Positions 34,864 to 43,217 of a DNA stretch of 55,122 nt are shown here, piece after piece. The translations under genes and the position numbers were made by a program. This DNA is from an uncultured Synergistales bacterium (lineage in GTDB: Bacteria; Synergistota; Synergistia; Synergistales; Aminobacteriaceae), in assembly GCA_905233725.1 (NCBI GenBank), contig CAJOEM010000013.1, positions 1-55,122 of the forward strand. Direction: 5' to 3'. The stretch's first letter is position 1; each line of letters begins with the position of its first letter. The notes under the pieces are model-generated. The model did not search any database. It had not been told where the DNA came from and worked only from the letters and a program-made list of their open reading frames with translations.

Positions 34864-35076
34864 TCAGTCAGTTACGTCTGTGTGATTTACAGCGTATTCC
34901 AGAATCATGCAGATTAGTTCATTTCTTGAGCGATTGCTTTTTTGCGATAGTTCTTCGAGAGCAAGGGCAGTTTCGTTCTTGATTCGCACGGAAAATATTT
35001 TGTAGCCGTCCTCGCCTCGCAAGTGTTGTCGTTTAGGAATTTTTATAAACGTATCTTTTTGCACATTACTTTGCAT
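34864..35076 (-). CDS. small ribbon-helix-helix-like DNA-binding protein
   Basis: A 70-residue protein. Its C-terminal half, YKIFSVRIKNETALALEELSQKSNRSRNELICMILEYAV, has the strand-helix-helix pattern of Arc/CopG-type regulators: FSVRI as the beta strand and SRNELI as the turn. An AGGTGAAGT site precedes the ATG. No toxin partner lies in the same operon, so it is more likely a small regulator than an antitoxin. Its target is unknown. Confidence 0.65.
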   Translation of the reverse strand: MQSNVQKDTFIKIPKRQHLRGEDGYKIFSVRIKNETALALEELSQKSNRSRNELICMILEYAVNHTDVTD

Positions 35077-35159
35077 ATTACTTCACCTCGCTTGAATTTT
35101 AGATTATGAGCTGGTGTGGTAATATGTTAAAAATCATGCGTAATCAGGAGGCAGTGTTT

Positions 35160-35398
35160 ATGAGTTCCCCGGGTTCGGCGCTTAATAGCTTAGTGTGGTG
35201 TTAAACGCCGTGCAGATACTTGAAAATATCATGAGTAATCACAACAGAAGTGAAGATGACAGAGTGTACCTTGCTAAACCGATTTTGATATGGCTGAGCA
35301 AATTATCAATGCAGGGTGACAGCAACGCAAAATCTGTTCTCGATGACTTTCGCGTGAAATATGCGGACTTTTTGGAGCGTAATAATATTCGTGTGTGA
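35160..35398 (+). CDS. small hypothetical protein with a short upstream reading frame
   Basis: A strong AGGAGG precedes an ATG at 35160 that opens only 14 codons (MSSPGSALNSLVWC) before a stop at 35202-35204. In another frame, GTG codons at 35195 and 35198 open 67 residues rich in charged helices (VLNAVQILENIMSNHNRSED) and ending at 35398. Either the short frame couples translation into the longer one, or a single-base change has split one gene of about 80 codons. I see no known domain. Confidence 0.45.
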
Positions 35399-35420
35399 AG
35401 TGATGTGAAGTGTTTTGTGC

Positions 35421-35449
35421 AAAAAAAATTGCCCCGAAGCTTTGGGGGC
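35421..35449 (-). terminator. terminator for the aminotransferase gene
   Basis: On the minus strand GCCCCC and GGGGC flank a loop containing AAGCTTC, followed by AA and eight T (plus-strand A run at 35421-35428). It lies just beyond the stop of the minus-strand gene ending at 35451. Confidence 0.78.
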
Positions 35450-35450
35450 G

Positions 35451-36647
35451 TTATTTCTTGTATGCGGCTTTTAGTCGTGACAGTGCGTCGTGTATGTAGC
35501 GCGTCGGACATGCCAGATTCCATCGTTCAAAACCCTCGCCAGCTCTCCCGAACATGTAGCCTTCGTCAAAGAATAATTTCGCGTCATAGTGATTAATGCG
35601 TTCAAGTTCGTGATAATCCAAGCCCAATCCCCTGAAGTCCAGCCAGAGCAGAAACGTGCCTTCGAGTGTGTAAATTTTTATCTCGGGAATTTCTCGCCGG
35701 ATAAATTCGCAGATTATATTCCTGTTCGTGTCGATGATTTCAAGAGCGCTATCGAGCCATTTCGCGCCGTGTTTATACGCAGCCTCGCACGCTACGTAGC
35801 CAAGAATGTTGCATTTCGGATTCGGATTATTACGCTTGAGTGACGCCAGAAATTTCCCGCGCAAAGATTCGTTCGGGATAAATATATTCGAAGTTTGCAG
35901 CCCAGCAATGTTAAAGCTCTTACTCGGTGACGTGCAGACTACGCAATTATTCGCGAACTCGTCCGAAATCGAAGCAAAGACCGTGTGCGTATAGCCTGGC
36001 ATAATCAGATCACAGTGAATTTCATCGGAGATTACCAGAATATTATTTCTCAGGCAAATCTCGCCTATTCGCGTCAATTCGTCTCGTGTCCAAACTCTGG
36101 CGCAAGGATTGTGCGGACTGCAAAGTATTAATAATTTTGCGTTTCCCTGTGAAGCTTTGCGTTCAAGATCATCGAAATCAATCTCGTAATGATCGCCCAT
36201 GTCCAGAAGCGCGCTCTCGATCAGCAGCCTGTTGTTGTTTTTCACGGCACTGTACATCGGATAATACACGGGCGTTGTCAAAATCACAGCGTCGCCCTCA
36301 TGCGTATACGTCTTCACACACTCGAAGAATGCGTCAACTACACCGTGAGTCGGCAGAATCCATTCAGGTTTTGCGTCCCAGTTATGGCGAGTCCTGAACC
36401 AGTCACAAACACACTCAAGATACTCGTCCGTAGCGTTCGAATAGCCGAGTATGTTCGTATCAAGTTCGTGTTTCAGAGCCGCGATTATCTCCGGAGGCGT
36501 CACAAATTCAAGATCAGCAACTGAGAACGGAATTATATTCTCGGATTCGTGAACGCCGTATGCCTGAAGCTCGTCCCATTTATGAGAGCCTTTGTTAAAG
36601 CGTTTGTAAACTGTCTCGAAATCGTAAGCCATGATATTATTCGACAA
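35451..36647 (-). CDS. MalY/PatB-type PLP aminotransferase (cystathionine beta-lyase-like)
   Basis: A 398-residue fold-type I PLP enzyme. The N-terminus SHKWDELQAYG with IIPFSVADLEF is diagnostic of the MalY/PatB group. The PLP lysine is in TSPSKSFNIAGLQTSN, and LCSPHNPCARVW and DEIHCDLIMPG are the other cofactor motifs. Relatives cleave cystathionine or cysteine C-S bonds, or act as aminotransferases. GAGGGATC before a TTG at 36647 supports the longer start; an ATG at 36632 is the alternative. It overlaps the gene upstream by 11 bases. Confidence 0.9.
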   Translation of the reverse strand: MSNNIMAYDFETVYKRFNKGSHKWDELQAYGVHESENIIPFSVADLEFVTPPEIIAALKHELDTNILGYSNATDEYLECVCDWFRTRHNWDAKPEWILPTHGVVDAFFECVKTYTHEGDAVILTTPVYYPMYSAVKNNNRLLIESALLDMGDHYEIDFDDLERKASQGNAKLLILCSPHNPCARVWTRDELTRIGEICLRNNILVISDEIHCDLIMPGYTHTVFASISDEFANNCVVCTSPSKSFNIAGLQTSNIFIPNESLRGKFLASLKRNNPNPKCNILGYVACEAAYKHGAKWLDSALEIIDTNRNIICEFIRREIPEIKIYTLEGTFLLWLDFRGLGLDYHELERINHYDAKLFFDEGYMFGRAGEGFERWNLACPTRYIHDALSRLKAAYKK

Positions 36648-37344
36648 GATCCCTCACTGCTGAACGCAATCTGTCAATCTGCCACGCTAACGTCGCAATT
36701 TCTTTCTGAAGCATCGCATTCTCTTTTAATAATTCGCGCTGTCGAGTTTTCTCGATTGTTCTGTCAGTTGAGAACGTGCTAACTATTGAAGCTGAAGGTC
36801 GAAGCTGTGTTTGCTTGTGAATAATCGGCTTGTTGTGTCTGGTTCGTCGAGTAGCTTTGTGCGTGTTGTCTTTATCCGGACGTTTCTTGTATTTCGTCTC
36901 GTAATCGGCAAGTGACATTGTATTTGCTGCACCACCTCGCATTCTGACCGCGACTACAAGCTGCCAGTTCGTGCCAAATTCCACAGCTGTCTGATGAATG
37001 CCAACTTCGTCCGAACGAGCTATGATTCGGCGTTTTTCTTCGTCAGTTAGGTCTTTGTAAGTTTTGCGCTGAGTTTCCTGAGGAGCTTCACTGAGTTTAG
37101 ATTGCGAGATAGCTTCAGGCATTGGAGCTGATTCTGTCTCTGATTTTGTCTCTAAAGCTGAATCCGGATTTGAATTTGAATCTGTCGGATTTACAGGCTC
37201 AACGAAATATGAATTCGCGACCGGTTCTTGCTCTGTAGAAATCGGAGTTTCATGTTCAAATACGTTATAATCAGGTGTCTGGTTATAATAATTTTCTTCA
37301 GCGTTATCGATTGCGCTTATGCTTGTGTTTTCGTTATCCAGCAT
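36637..37344 (-). CDS. hypothetical protein with HTH-like segment and C-terminal coiled coil
   Basis: A 235-residue protein I cannot place in a family. The first 85 residues are low-complexity (Asn, Ser, Pro, Glu). Residues about 95-140 (KDLTDEEKRRIIARSDEVGIHQTAVEFGTNW) look like the helix-turn-helix of transposase-type or homeodomain-like folds. A basic linker rich in Lys/Arg/His follows, and the last 40 residues are a coiled coil (RELLKENAMLQKEIATLAW). AAAGGAAA precedes the ATG at 37344, and a longer frame from 37401 lacks this support. A DNA-binding role is plausible only by inference. It overlaps the aminotransferase gene by 11 bases. Confidence 0.65.
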   Translation of the reverse strand: MLDNENTSISAIDNAEENYYNQTPDYNVFEHETPISTEQEPVANSYFVEPVNPTDSNSNPDSALETKSETESAPMPEAISQSKLSEAPQETQRKTYKDLTDEEKRRIIARSDEVGIHQTAVEFGTNWQLVVAVRMRGGAANTMSLADYETKYKKRPDKDNTHKATRRTRHNKPIIHKQTQLRPSASIVSTFSTDRTIEKTRQRELLKENAMLQKEIATLAWQIDRLRSAVRDLVE

Positions 37345-37516
37345 TTTTAAATTTCCTTTCTGAGTCTTAATTAAGTCTAAGTGTAGATATGTATTGTGCA
37401 CAACCAGTTAGTCACTAGAGCATGAGTTCCCAAGATAGACTACTTAATAAACTATTGTGACATGACTTGCCTATTGTAACACATAACTCACAGGTCGCGC
37501 GATATAAATGCGAAAT

Positions 37517-37990
37517 TTAGGACGATTGTTTTTCCAGTTTTTCCAACTGCTGCAATTTTTTGAAAGAGGCTGGAGCATTCAAGTACAGATTCCAGAATAA
37601 CTTGTAGCCTTCTTCTGTTGCAGGAATCCTGTATAATAAGCCGTTCTGAGTGTCCTCGATTACGAGCATGTTTTCGCCGAGTTCGTCTGCTGAGAGAGCA
37701 TCAAGTTTGACTGCAGGATTCAGAGATTTTGAATCATTTTTGCTGCTTTCGCCTGTGCGCGCGTCAGATTTTCTCTGAGGGATCGCCAACAACGGAGAAT
37801 CTGACAAGAGATCCTCAGGCCTCACGCCCAAAGCTTTTGCTAACTTGACAATTTTCGCAGCATCTGGATAAGTCTCACCGCTTTCCCAGCGCCTAAGAGT
37901 TGCAACTGAAGTTCCTGTTTCCTTTGCGAATTCGATCTGTTTATAGCCGGCTCTTTTCCTGTAGAGCTTCAATTTGCTTCCCAGTCTCAT
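37517..37990 (-). CDS. XRE-family transcriptional regulator
   Basis: A 157-residue protein with an N-terminal Cro/C1-type HTH (LGSKLKLYRKRAGYKQIEFAKETGTSVATLRRWESG, residues 3-37). A linker follows, then a C-terminal region of unknown type (ENMLVIEDTQNGLLYRIPATEEGYKLFWNLY) ending in a Lys/Gln-rich helix. It stands alone on the minus strand, divergent from birA. No operator was identified. Confidence 0.85.
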   Translation of the reverse strand: MRLGSKLKLYRKRAGYKQIEFAKETGTSVATLRRWESGETYPDAAKIVKLAKALGVRPEDLLSDSPLLAIPQRKSDARTGESSKNDSKSLNPAVKLDALSADELGENMLVIEDTQNGLLYRIPATEEGYKLFWNLYLNAPASFKKLQQLEKLEKQSS

Positions 37991-38160
37991 AAAATAAACA
38001 CCCCTTTGTAAAATTTTGTAAAATAGTGAAATAAAACGTCAAAATATTCAAAAAAGAATCATTTACACATAATAATACTCAAAAATAATCGATTTGCAAG
38101 AAAAATTTGCAGAAAATTTGCGAACTTGAATTTCTGATTTCTACCTGTAAAATTTTGCGC

Positions 38161-39159
38161 ATGAATAATAATATCAGCATGAAAACCAAAATCTTGAAAA
38201 TACTTGAGGCATCACGCGAGAAATTTGTCTCGGGTGAGAATATTGCAGAGCAGCTCGGCGTTACAAGGGCGACGGTTTCGCAGTACGTGAAAATCTTGAA
38301 GAGTGAGGGATACATGATAAGTGCTTCGACGAAAATCGGCTATCGTTTGGAAAATTTCTGCGATGTTTTGTCGCGTGAGGGCATAATTTCGAATTTAAGC
38401 GACGAAAATATTCTCGGGAAAATAATTTGCCTTGACGAGATTGACTCGACGAATAATTACGCGAAGAAACTTGCTCTCGATGGCGCACCTGAGGGAACGT
38501 TGATAACTGCGAATCATCAGACTTCAGGGCGTGGCAGGCGCGGTCATTCATTCGTGTCACCGGCTGGAACTGGATTATACATGACGCTGATTTTGCGCCC
38601 AAATGTCGAGACACCGGAATTTCAAATGATAACTGTTGCAGCAGCAGTCGCCGTATGTTTCGCGCTCGAAAAACTGGTCCCGGGAATTAAGCTTGGTATT
38701 AAATGGGTGAATGACATTTTTCTGGGCGGCAAGAAAATCTGCGGAATATTGACCGAAGCCGTAACAAGCATCGAAAGCGGCGAAATTGAAAGCGTAATAA
38801 TCGGCATCGGCGTGAACATTCGCACGGAAAATTTTTCTCCGGAAATTTCTGGTATAGCAGGCTCGATTTTCGACGGGAATTCTGACACGAAAAATATTTT
38901 CTCACGCAACGAACTTGCAGCGCTAATATCCGAACACATTATGCGATTTGCGAAAAAACTCGACGCTCCGGAAATAATTGCGGCTTATCGCGAGCGATCG
39001 ATTCTGACCGGTGAAAATATCCGCTACATGATCGGCGATGAATCCCGAAAGGCGCGTGTTCTCGGGATCGATGACTCTGGCGGGCTTGAAATAATCGGCG
39101 AAGATGGCGTGCGAGAAATTTTGCGCTCAGGTGAAGTCTTCATGATCCGAAAAACATGA
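38161..39159 (+). CDS. birA: bifunctional biotin-protein ligase / biotin operon repressor
   Basis: A 332-residue protein with an N-terminal winged HTH (MKTKILKILEASREKFVSGENIAEQLGVTRATVSQYVKIL, within residues 7-60). The biotin-protein ligase domain shows TSGRGRRGHSFVSPAGTGLYMTLILRP and LGIKWVNDIFLGGKKICGILTE. A C-terminal SH3-like domain ends the chain. The HTH makes it a candidate repressor of the bioYBDA operon 29 kb away, where a matching palindrome overlaps the promoter. The ATG at 38161 is preferred, with 38179 as the alternative; neither has a strong ribosome site. Confidence 0.92.
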   Translation: MNNNISMKTKILKILEASREKFVSGENIAEQLGVTRATVSQYVKILKSEGYMISASTKIGYRLENFCDVLSREGIISNLSDENILGKIICLDEIDSTNNYAKKLALDGAPEGTLITANHQTSGRGRRGHSFVSPAGTGLYMTLILRPNVETPEFQMITVAAAVAVCFALEKLVPGIKLGIKWVNDIFLGGKKICGILTEAVTSIESGEIESVIIGIGVNIRTENFSPEISGIAGSIFDGNSDTKNIFSRNELAALISEHIMRFAKKLDAPEIIAAYRERSILTGENIRYMIGDESRKARVLGIDDSGGLEIIGEDGVREILRSGEVFMIRKT

Positions 39160-39203
39160 TCAAAACATGATCCGAAAAATTCGCGAAACTTGCAAATCTT
39201 GAC

Positions 39204-39231
39204 TTGACAATTTCCTGAACGGGGATATAAT
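39204..39231 (+). promoter_or_regulatory. promoter of the tRNA cluster
   Basis: TTGACA (39204-39209), a 16-base spacer and TATAAT (39226-39231), both perfect hexamers, about 48 bases before tRNA-Pro. Confidence 0.85.
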
Positions 39232-39278
39232 AAACGCTGTTGCAAATGACGTCTTGTGCGTCTGAGTGACGTGAGTTG

Positions 39279-39357
39279 CGGGGCGTAGCGCAGTCTGGTT
39301 TAGCGCACCTGCTTTGGGAGCAGGGGGTCGAAGGTTCGAATCCTTTCGCCCCGACCA
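39279..39357 (+). tRNA. tRNA-Pro (UGG)
   Basis: Acceptor CGGGGCG pairs with CGCCCCG, and the anticodon loop CTTTGGGAG carries TGG. GGTTCGAATCC is the T arm, and an encoded ACCA ends the gene. It is the first of six tRNAs in one transcription unit. Confidence 0.95.
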
Positions 39358-39424
39358 GGTATAACGCAGCAACTCAGCAGATTGAAAGCATAATAACGCG
39401 AGAGAGTGATTTATAGCAGCATTT

Positions 39425-39501
39425 GCGGGAATAGCTCAGTTGGCTAGAGCGATGGCCTTCCAAGCCGTAGGTCGCGGGTTCGAATCCCGTTTCCCGCTCC
39501 A
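39425..39501 (+). tRNA. tRNA-Gly (UCC)
   Basis: Acceptor GCGGGAA pairs with TTCCCGC. Anticodon TCC lies in the loop between GGCCT and AAGCC. GGGTTCGAATCCC is the T arm, and CCA is encoded. Confidence 0.95.
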
Positions 39502-39518
39502 GAAATTCTCAGCAATAC

Positions 39519-39595
39519 GCGCTCTTAGCTCAGCTGGATAGAGCAACGGCCTTCTAAGCCGTAGGCCGCGGGTTCGAATCCTGCAGGGCGCGCCA
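39519..39595 (+). tRNA. tRNA-Arg (UCU)
   Basis: Acceptor GCGCTCT pairs with AGGGCGC. Anticodon TCT is in CCTTCTAAG. The T arm GGGTTCGAATCCT and an encoded CCA are present. Confidence 0.95.
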
Positions 39596-39626
39596 AGTTT
39601 TGCAAGATGCAACATGTTGACAACAT

Positions 39627-39704
39627 GGTGAGTGTAGCGCAATTGGTTAGAGCTTCGGATTGTGGTTCCGGCGGTTGAGGGTTCAAGTCCCTTCACTCAC
39701 CCCA
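39627..39704 (+). tRNA. tRNA-His (GUG)
   Basis: Anticodon GTG is in ATTGTGGTT. An extra G at the 5' end (39627) faces C73, the typical G-1 identity element of tRNA-His. The acceptor GTGAGTG pairs with CACTCAC, and CCA is encoded. Confidence 0.95.
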
Positions 39705-39724
39705 AGCAATACAAGACAGATTTT

Positions 39725-39801
39725 GCGCTCGTAGCTCATTTGGATAGAGCGACAGACTTCGGATCTGTAGGCAGCGGGTTCGAGTCCTGCCGGGCGCGCC
39801 A
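39725..39801 (+). tRNA. tRNA-Arg (UCG)
   Basis: Acceptor GCGCTCG pairs with CGGGCGC. Anticodon TCG is in ACTTCGGAT. The T arm GGGTTCGAGTCCT and CCA are present. It is the second arginine tRNA of the cluster. Confidence 0.94.
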
Positions 39802-39844
39802 GGTATAAATCACAAATTCTCAAGTTCACGCTCAAAACTCAAAA

Positions 39845-39920
<76 letters not shown>

Positions 39921-39958
39921 GAACATAATCAGGTTAAAAAGCCTTCAAAAAATATATC

Positions 39959-39995
39959 AAGACCACTCAATCATAAATCACAGGGTGGTCTTTTT
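39959..39995 (+). terminator. terminator of the tRNA cluster
   Basis: AAGACCACTC (39959-39968) pairs with GGGTGGTCTT (39983-39992) with one G-U, followed by a T run. The 3' arm lies inside the last codons of the opposing gene that ends at 39978. Confidence 0.85.
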
Positions 39996-41222
39996 GATTC
40001 CGGATTTTTCCGAAAAATTCTCTCTCGTGTGATCAATATCAAATTCAAACGTGAAAATTTCATGTTCAATCGAATCCGTGTCCGTGATTTTTACGTCGAT
40101 TTTTATCACACCGCTTTGCTGCTCAGGCTCGATGAATAATATCGGATAACCGAAATCGTTGAAGCCACTCGAAACAAATTCCAGATCCGGACTGATTCGA
40201 TACATGACTTTTGCAACCCTGTTATAATCCTCGGGAATTATCGCGAAATTCAATCTTTTGCCACGTGAAAGCTCCGGTTTAAGCGAAATCTTCAGGTCTT
40301 GCTTCAGCTCGAAAACTGCTCCGGACGGCGTGTAAATCGTTCCGGAAATTAAGCCCGCTCCCCACGAAAAAACAAATAACAACGCCAACGCTCCAGAATC
40401 CGAAATAATATCCAGTCGGGAAATTCTCCGGCGCAGAAATATTGCACAAAGTCCCAGCGCAAAAATCGAAATCACGAAAAAATACGGAACTAACCACGAA
40501 AATTTTCTCGCAATCTCAAACGTGAACGCGAACATAATCGAGAATAATATTCCGGTTTTGACAGTCAGAATTTTTCGCCACATTAACGAAAATATATCGC
40601 CCCAACTCATCGGCGGAACTTCGGGAAATTCCTCACGTTCGTCAAGTTCATCGGATTCGCTTTCGAATTTCAATTTCGCGGCATCCTCAGAATTTTTCAG
40701 GTAGTTCCAGAACCGCATAATCTCAGACATGTCCGGCGCAGAAGCTTTTTCACCGTGTCTCGGATTCGCAAAACGCAGCAAATATTCCTGTTCGTAATGA
40801 TCCAGAATTAACTCGAAAATATCTTCGTGATAAACGTAAATCTTGTTATTATTCGCAGATTTTGCATCTTTCCTCAGAGCCAGCAATTTCGAACACCAGC
40901 CATTCTCGCGTTCCATTGAGGCTAAAGTTCGCGTTATAGTTGACGTGTCGCGCCCAAGAATTATCGCAATGTCCTGAACATGCCAGTAAATTTTCCTGTC
41001 TTCATTCTCAAACAGCAAATGGCTGATTTGTGCAGCACGAGGCCCGTAAATATCTTCCAAAAATTCGCGCCTGTCATCGTCCGAACCTTGAAAATTCTTG
41101 TAATCGTTCACGTATTCCGTCAATAATTCACGAACATATTTGCGTGTCTGCTCGAACTCGTGAAATTTTCGCTCCATACGCCTCATTATATTCCTGCTCA
41201 GATTAAATTTCGGAATCTTCAT
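39978..41222 (-). CDS. membrane protein with N-terminal HTH-like domain, function unknown
   Basis: A 414-residue protein I do not recognise as a named family. Residues 1-60 are charged and helical. About 75-140 resemble a winged-helix (WHVQDIAIILGRDTSTITRTLASMER). An acidic linker is followed by three or four transmembrane segments at about 205-305 (KTGILFSIMFAFTFEIA, WLVPYFFVISIFALGLCAIFL, SGALALLFVFSWGAGLISGTIY). The last 110 residues (LKISLKPELSRGKRLNFAIIPEDYNRV) are beta-rich and would lie outside the membrane. The layout is that of a one-component membrane-bound regulator, cytoplasmic DNA binding plus external sensing, which is inference. The C-terminal codons overlap the tRNA terminator. 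Confidence 0.72.
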   Translation of the reverse strand: MKIPKFNLSRNIMRRMERKFHEFEQTRKYVRELLTEYVNDYKNFQGSDDDRREFLEDIYGPRAAQISHLLFENEDRKIYWHVQDIAIILGRDTSTITRTLASMERENGWCSKLLALRKDAKSANNNKIYVYHEDIFELILDHYEQEYLLRFANPRHGEKASAPDMSEIMRFWNYLKNSEDAAKLKFESESDELDEREEFPEVPPMSWGDIFSLMWRKILTVKTGILFSIMFAFTFEIARKFSWLVPYFFVISIFALGLCAIFLRRRISRLDIISDSGALALLFVFSWGAGLISGTIYTPSGAVFELKQDLKISLKPELSRGKRLNFAIIPEDYNRVAKVMYRISPDLEFVSSGFNDFGYPILFIEPEQQSGVIKIDVKITDTDSIEHEIFTFEFDIDHTRENFSEKSGIKKTTL

Positions 41223-41351
41223 CTTGCTTAACCTTTCTTTAATCTAAAATCTAATCGAAATCAAACGCATTCGATTTTTCGCAAATCCTCCCGTAAAATT
41301 TTCACAACGTTTTCAAACGAATTATATTTTATATGGAAGGAGATGTCATCA

Positions 41352-41513
41352 ATGGCAAGACAAATACGCTATCAGTGCAGAAATTGCCACCAAACAACAA
41401 TTCGCAGCGAATTGCAAGGTCCTCCACCAGAAAATCCCGGCAGCTGCTCAAAGAAAAATGACGACGGTCATGGCTATAAAGCTCATGATTGGATGAGAAT
41501 CGGTTACGTTTAG
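41352..41513 (+). CDS. small CxxC protein (53 residues), function unknown
   Basis: A 53-residue ORF starting MARQIRYQCRNCHQTTIRSE, with GGAAGGAGATG directly upstream. The CRNC pair and a later Cys in GSCSKK, plus several His (GHGYKAHDW), suggest a small zinc-binding fold. It begins 130 bases after the divergent membrane protein gene. Confidence 0.68.
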   Translation: MARQIRYQCRNCHQTTIRSELQGPPPENPGSCSKKNDDGHGYKAHDWMRIGYV

Positions 41514-41550
41514 AAATTGCGTTTTGAGTTTGTGAAGGGAGGTGAATTTA

Positions 41551-41721
41551 ATGGGATTCTTTGGCGATGTAATGTCTCAGAGTATGGGAAATATGGCAAA
41601 CACGTTTCAAAAATATTCGCGGGACTCGCGTATTGATGATGACAAACGCGCGGAATTAGCCGACAAAGCAGAAAATTGGCGCGGATTACAACGAGGCTTT
41701 GACGACTGGAGAAATTCATAA
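41551..41721 (+). CDS. small hydrophilic protein (56 residues), function unknown
   Basis: A 56-residue ORF starting MGFFGDVMSQSMGNMANTFQ, preceded by GGGAGGTG, a very strong ribosome site. The remainder is charged and probably helical (RIDDDKRAELADKAENWRGL). It lies 37 bases after the small CxxC protein and is followed by a terminator, so the two form a small operon. No family is recognised. Confidence 0.65.
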   Translation: MGFFGDVMSQSMGNMANTFQKYSRDSRIDDDKRAELADKAENWRGLQRGFDDWRNS

Positions 41722-41737
41722 TAATTTGCAGCTTATT

Positions 41738-41773
41738 AGATCAGGTGAGAGTATTTTTCACCCGATCTTTTTT
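41738..41773 (+). terminator. terminator after the small-protein pair
   Basis: AGATCAGGTGA (41738-41748) pairs with TCACCCGATCT (41758-41768) with one mismatch, followed by a T run. Confidence 0.85.
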
Positions 41774-41900
41774 CGCGAATCAAAAAGCACTCCCCGGAAT
41801 TTTCCCAAGAAGTGCCTTTGTCATCGAATTATCTATTATGATTATAAACTATGTGTACCTTTTCGACCTGAAATTTCAAAGCTGCGTTCAAATCAAACAT

Positions 41901-41976
<76 letters not shown>

Positions 41977-42074
41977 GAATGCACTTAAAGAGTATAATCC
42001 CTGGTTCAATATTTTGTCAAGTGATTTATAATTTGCTAACGTAATCTTTCACATTTCGCACTGGAGAATTTCTA

Positions 42075-43202
42075 ATGACTGACAAATTAACAACAGAACT
42101 AGACCCAACAACAGGAAAAATCATCTCTGCACTCGTCAAGCCGCTCGCAAAAGATCTCAACGCAGCTATGCAAACCAGCAAAATCCTGGAAGCTTTCGAA
42201 CAATTACAGAACTCGGCAAATTCATCGCAGAAAACTCAATCCGAAATTAACAAGTCACTCGAAAACGTGACCGCAACTCTGGCATCGCAGCCAAATATCG
42301 CAAACACTCTCAAGAATCTCAGAGCGCAAGTCAACTCACTCGAAAAATTCCTGGACAAATCTCAAGCCGAACTCAAGAATAATCACAACTCACTCGCTCA
42401 ATCCACCGAAAATATCCTCGAAGAAATTTCCGGGCTAAGAATCGTTCTCGAAAATATGTCCGCAAGTTTCAAAAATTTTCAGGCGCAGATTTCCAAGCTA
42501 TCGCAAATTTCTCAGAACGCGCAAAAATCACAAACTCCGCAGCAAGTTAAAGAGCCGCAAATTCCAGATAATATTCTAAACGAGCTGGATTTAATCGCAA
42601 AATCTACACCCAAAATAATCGACGAATTACTCGCAAGCCGGCGTTCACTCGATAACTTGTCAGCAAATATCCAGAATCATCTCGACAAAATAATCGCAAG
42701 TCACTCGAAAAATATTTCAGACAAAATCGCAAATTCAAAACCAGATTTTCACGAACTGCACGAGTTTTTACGCTCACAATTCACAAGCATCTCTCAGAAA
42801 ATCGAATCTCAGCAGCAAATCTCAAACGCAAATTCTCAGGCTCAAACACAAATCCCAAATGACAACACAAATATCGGCGAATACATTCACGGAATCGAAG
42901 GCGTTCTCAGAGCTCACAGCATGTCTCAAACACGCGAACTCGAAACTTTCTCAAACGAAATTCACGCCGCGAACGAACAACTCTCAATCTCGGCTGTAAA
43001 CAAGCTGCAAAAATCCCTGAGCGAAAATCTCACCGCAAAATACGATTCTTTGCACGAAAAATTCACAAGCCTGTCCGAAATCTCTCACGCAAATAATTCC
43101 GAAATCGCCGAACTCAGAAAACTCGCAAAAATCATGATAATTATCTCCGGGACTTCAATTTTTTTCGCAATCATAACTTTCATTACGCTGCTGTTCAAAT
43201 AA
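42075..43202 (+). CDS. tail-anchored coiled-coil protein, function unknown
   Basis: A 375-residue protein dominated by heptad-like helices rich in Ser, Gln, Asn and Lys (for example LKNLRAQVNSLEKFLDKSQ and ELLASRRSLDNLSANIQN). The last 25 residues form a single hydrophobic helix (IMIIISGTSIFFAIITFITLLF). It would be anchored by the C-terminus, with the coiled coil in the cytoplasm. GGAG precedes the ATG. It lies just before the flagellin gene but has no recognisable flagellar or chemotaxis motif, such as the MCP signalling hairpin. Function cannot be assigned. Confidence 0.75.
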   Translation: MTDKLTTELDPTTGKIISALVKPLAKDLNAAMQTSKILEAFEQLQNSANSSQKTQSEINKSLENVTATLASQPNIANTLKNLRAQVNSLEKFLDKSQAELKNNHNSLAQSTENILEEISGLRIVLENMSASFKNFQAQISKLSQISQNAQKSQTPQQVKEPQIPDNILNELDLIAKSTPKIIDELLASRRSLDNLSANIQNHLDKIIASHSKNISDKIANSKPDFHELHEFLRSQFTSISQKIESQQQISNANSQAQTQIPNDNTNIGEYIHGIEGVLRAHSMSQTRELETFSNEIHAANEQLSISAVNKLQKSLSENLTAKYDSLHEKFTSLSEISHANNSEIAELRKLAKIMIIISGTSIFFAIITFITLLFK

Positions 43203-43217
43203 ATTTCGCGCGAAAAT

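Noticed and set aside
39436-39696. An 86-codon minus-strand frame across the tRNA cluster
   Set aside because: The DNA is fully explained by tRNA-Gly, tRNA-Arg and tRNA-His; such frames with RIRTRGLR-like peptides are a common false call over tRNAs.
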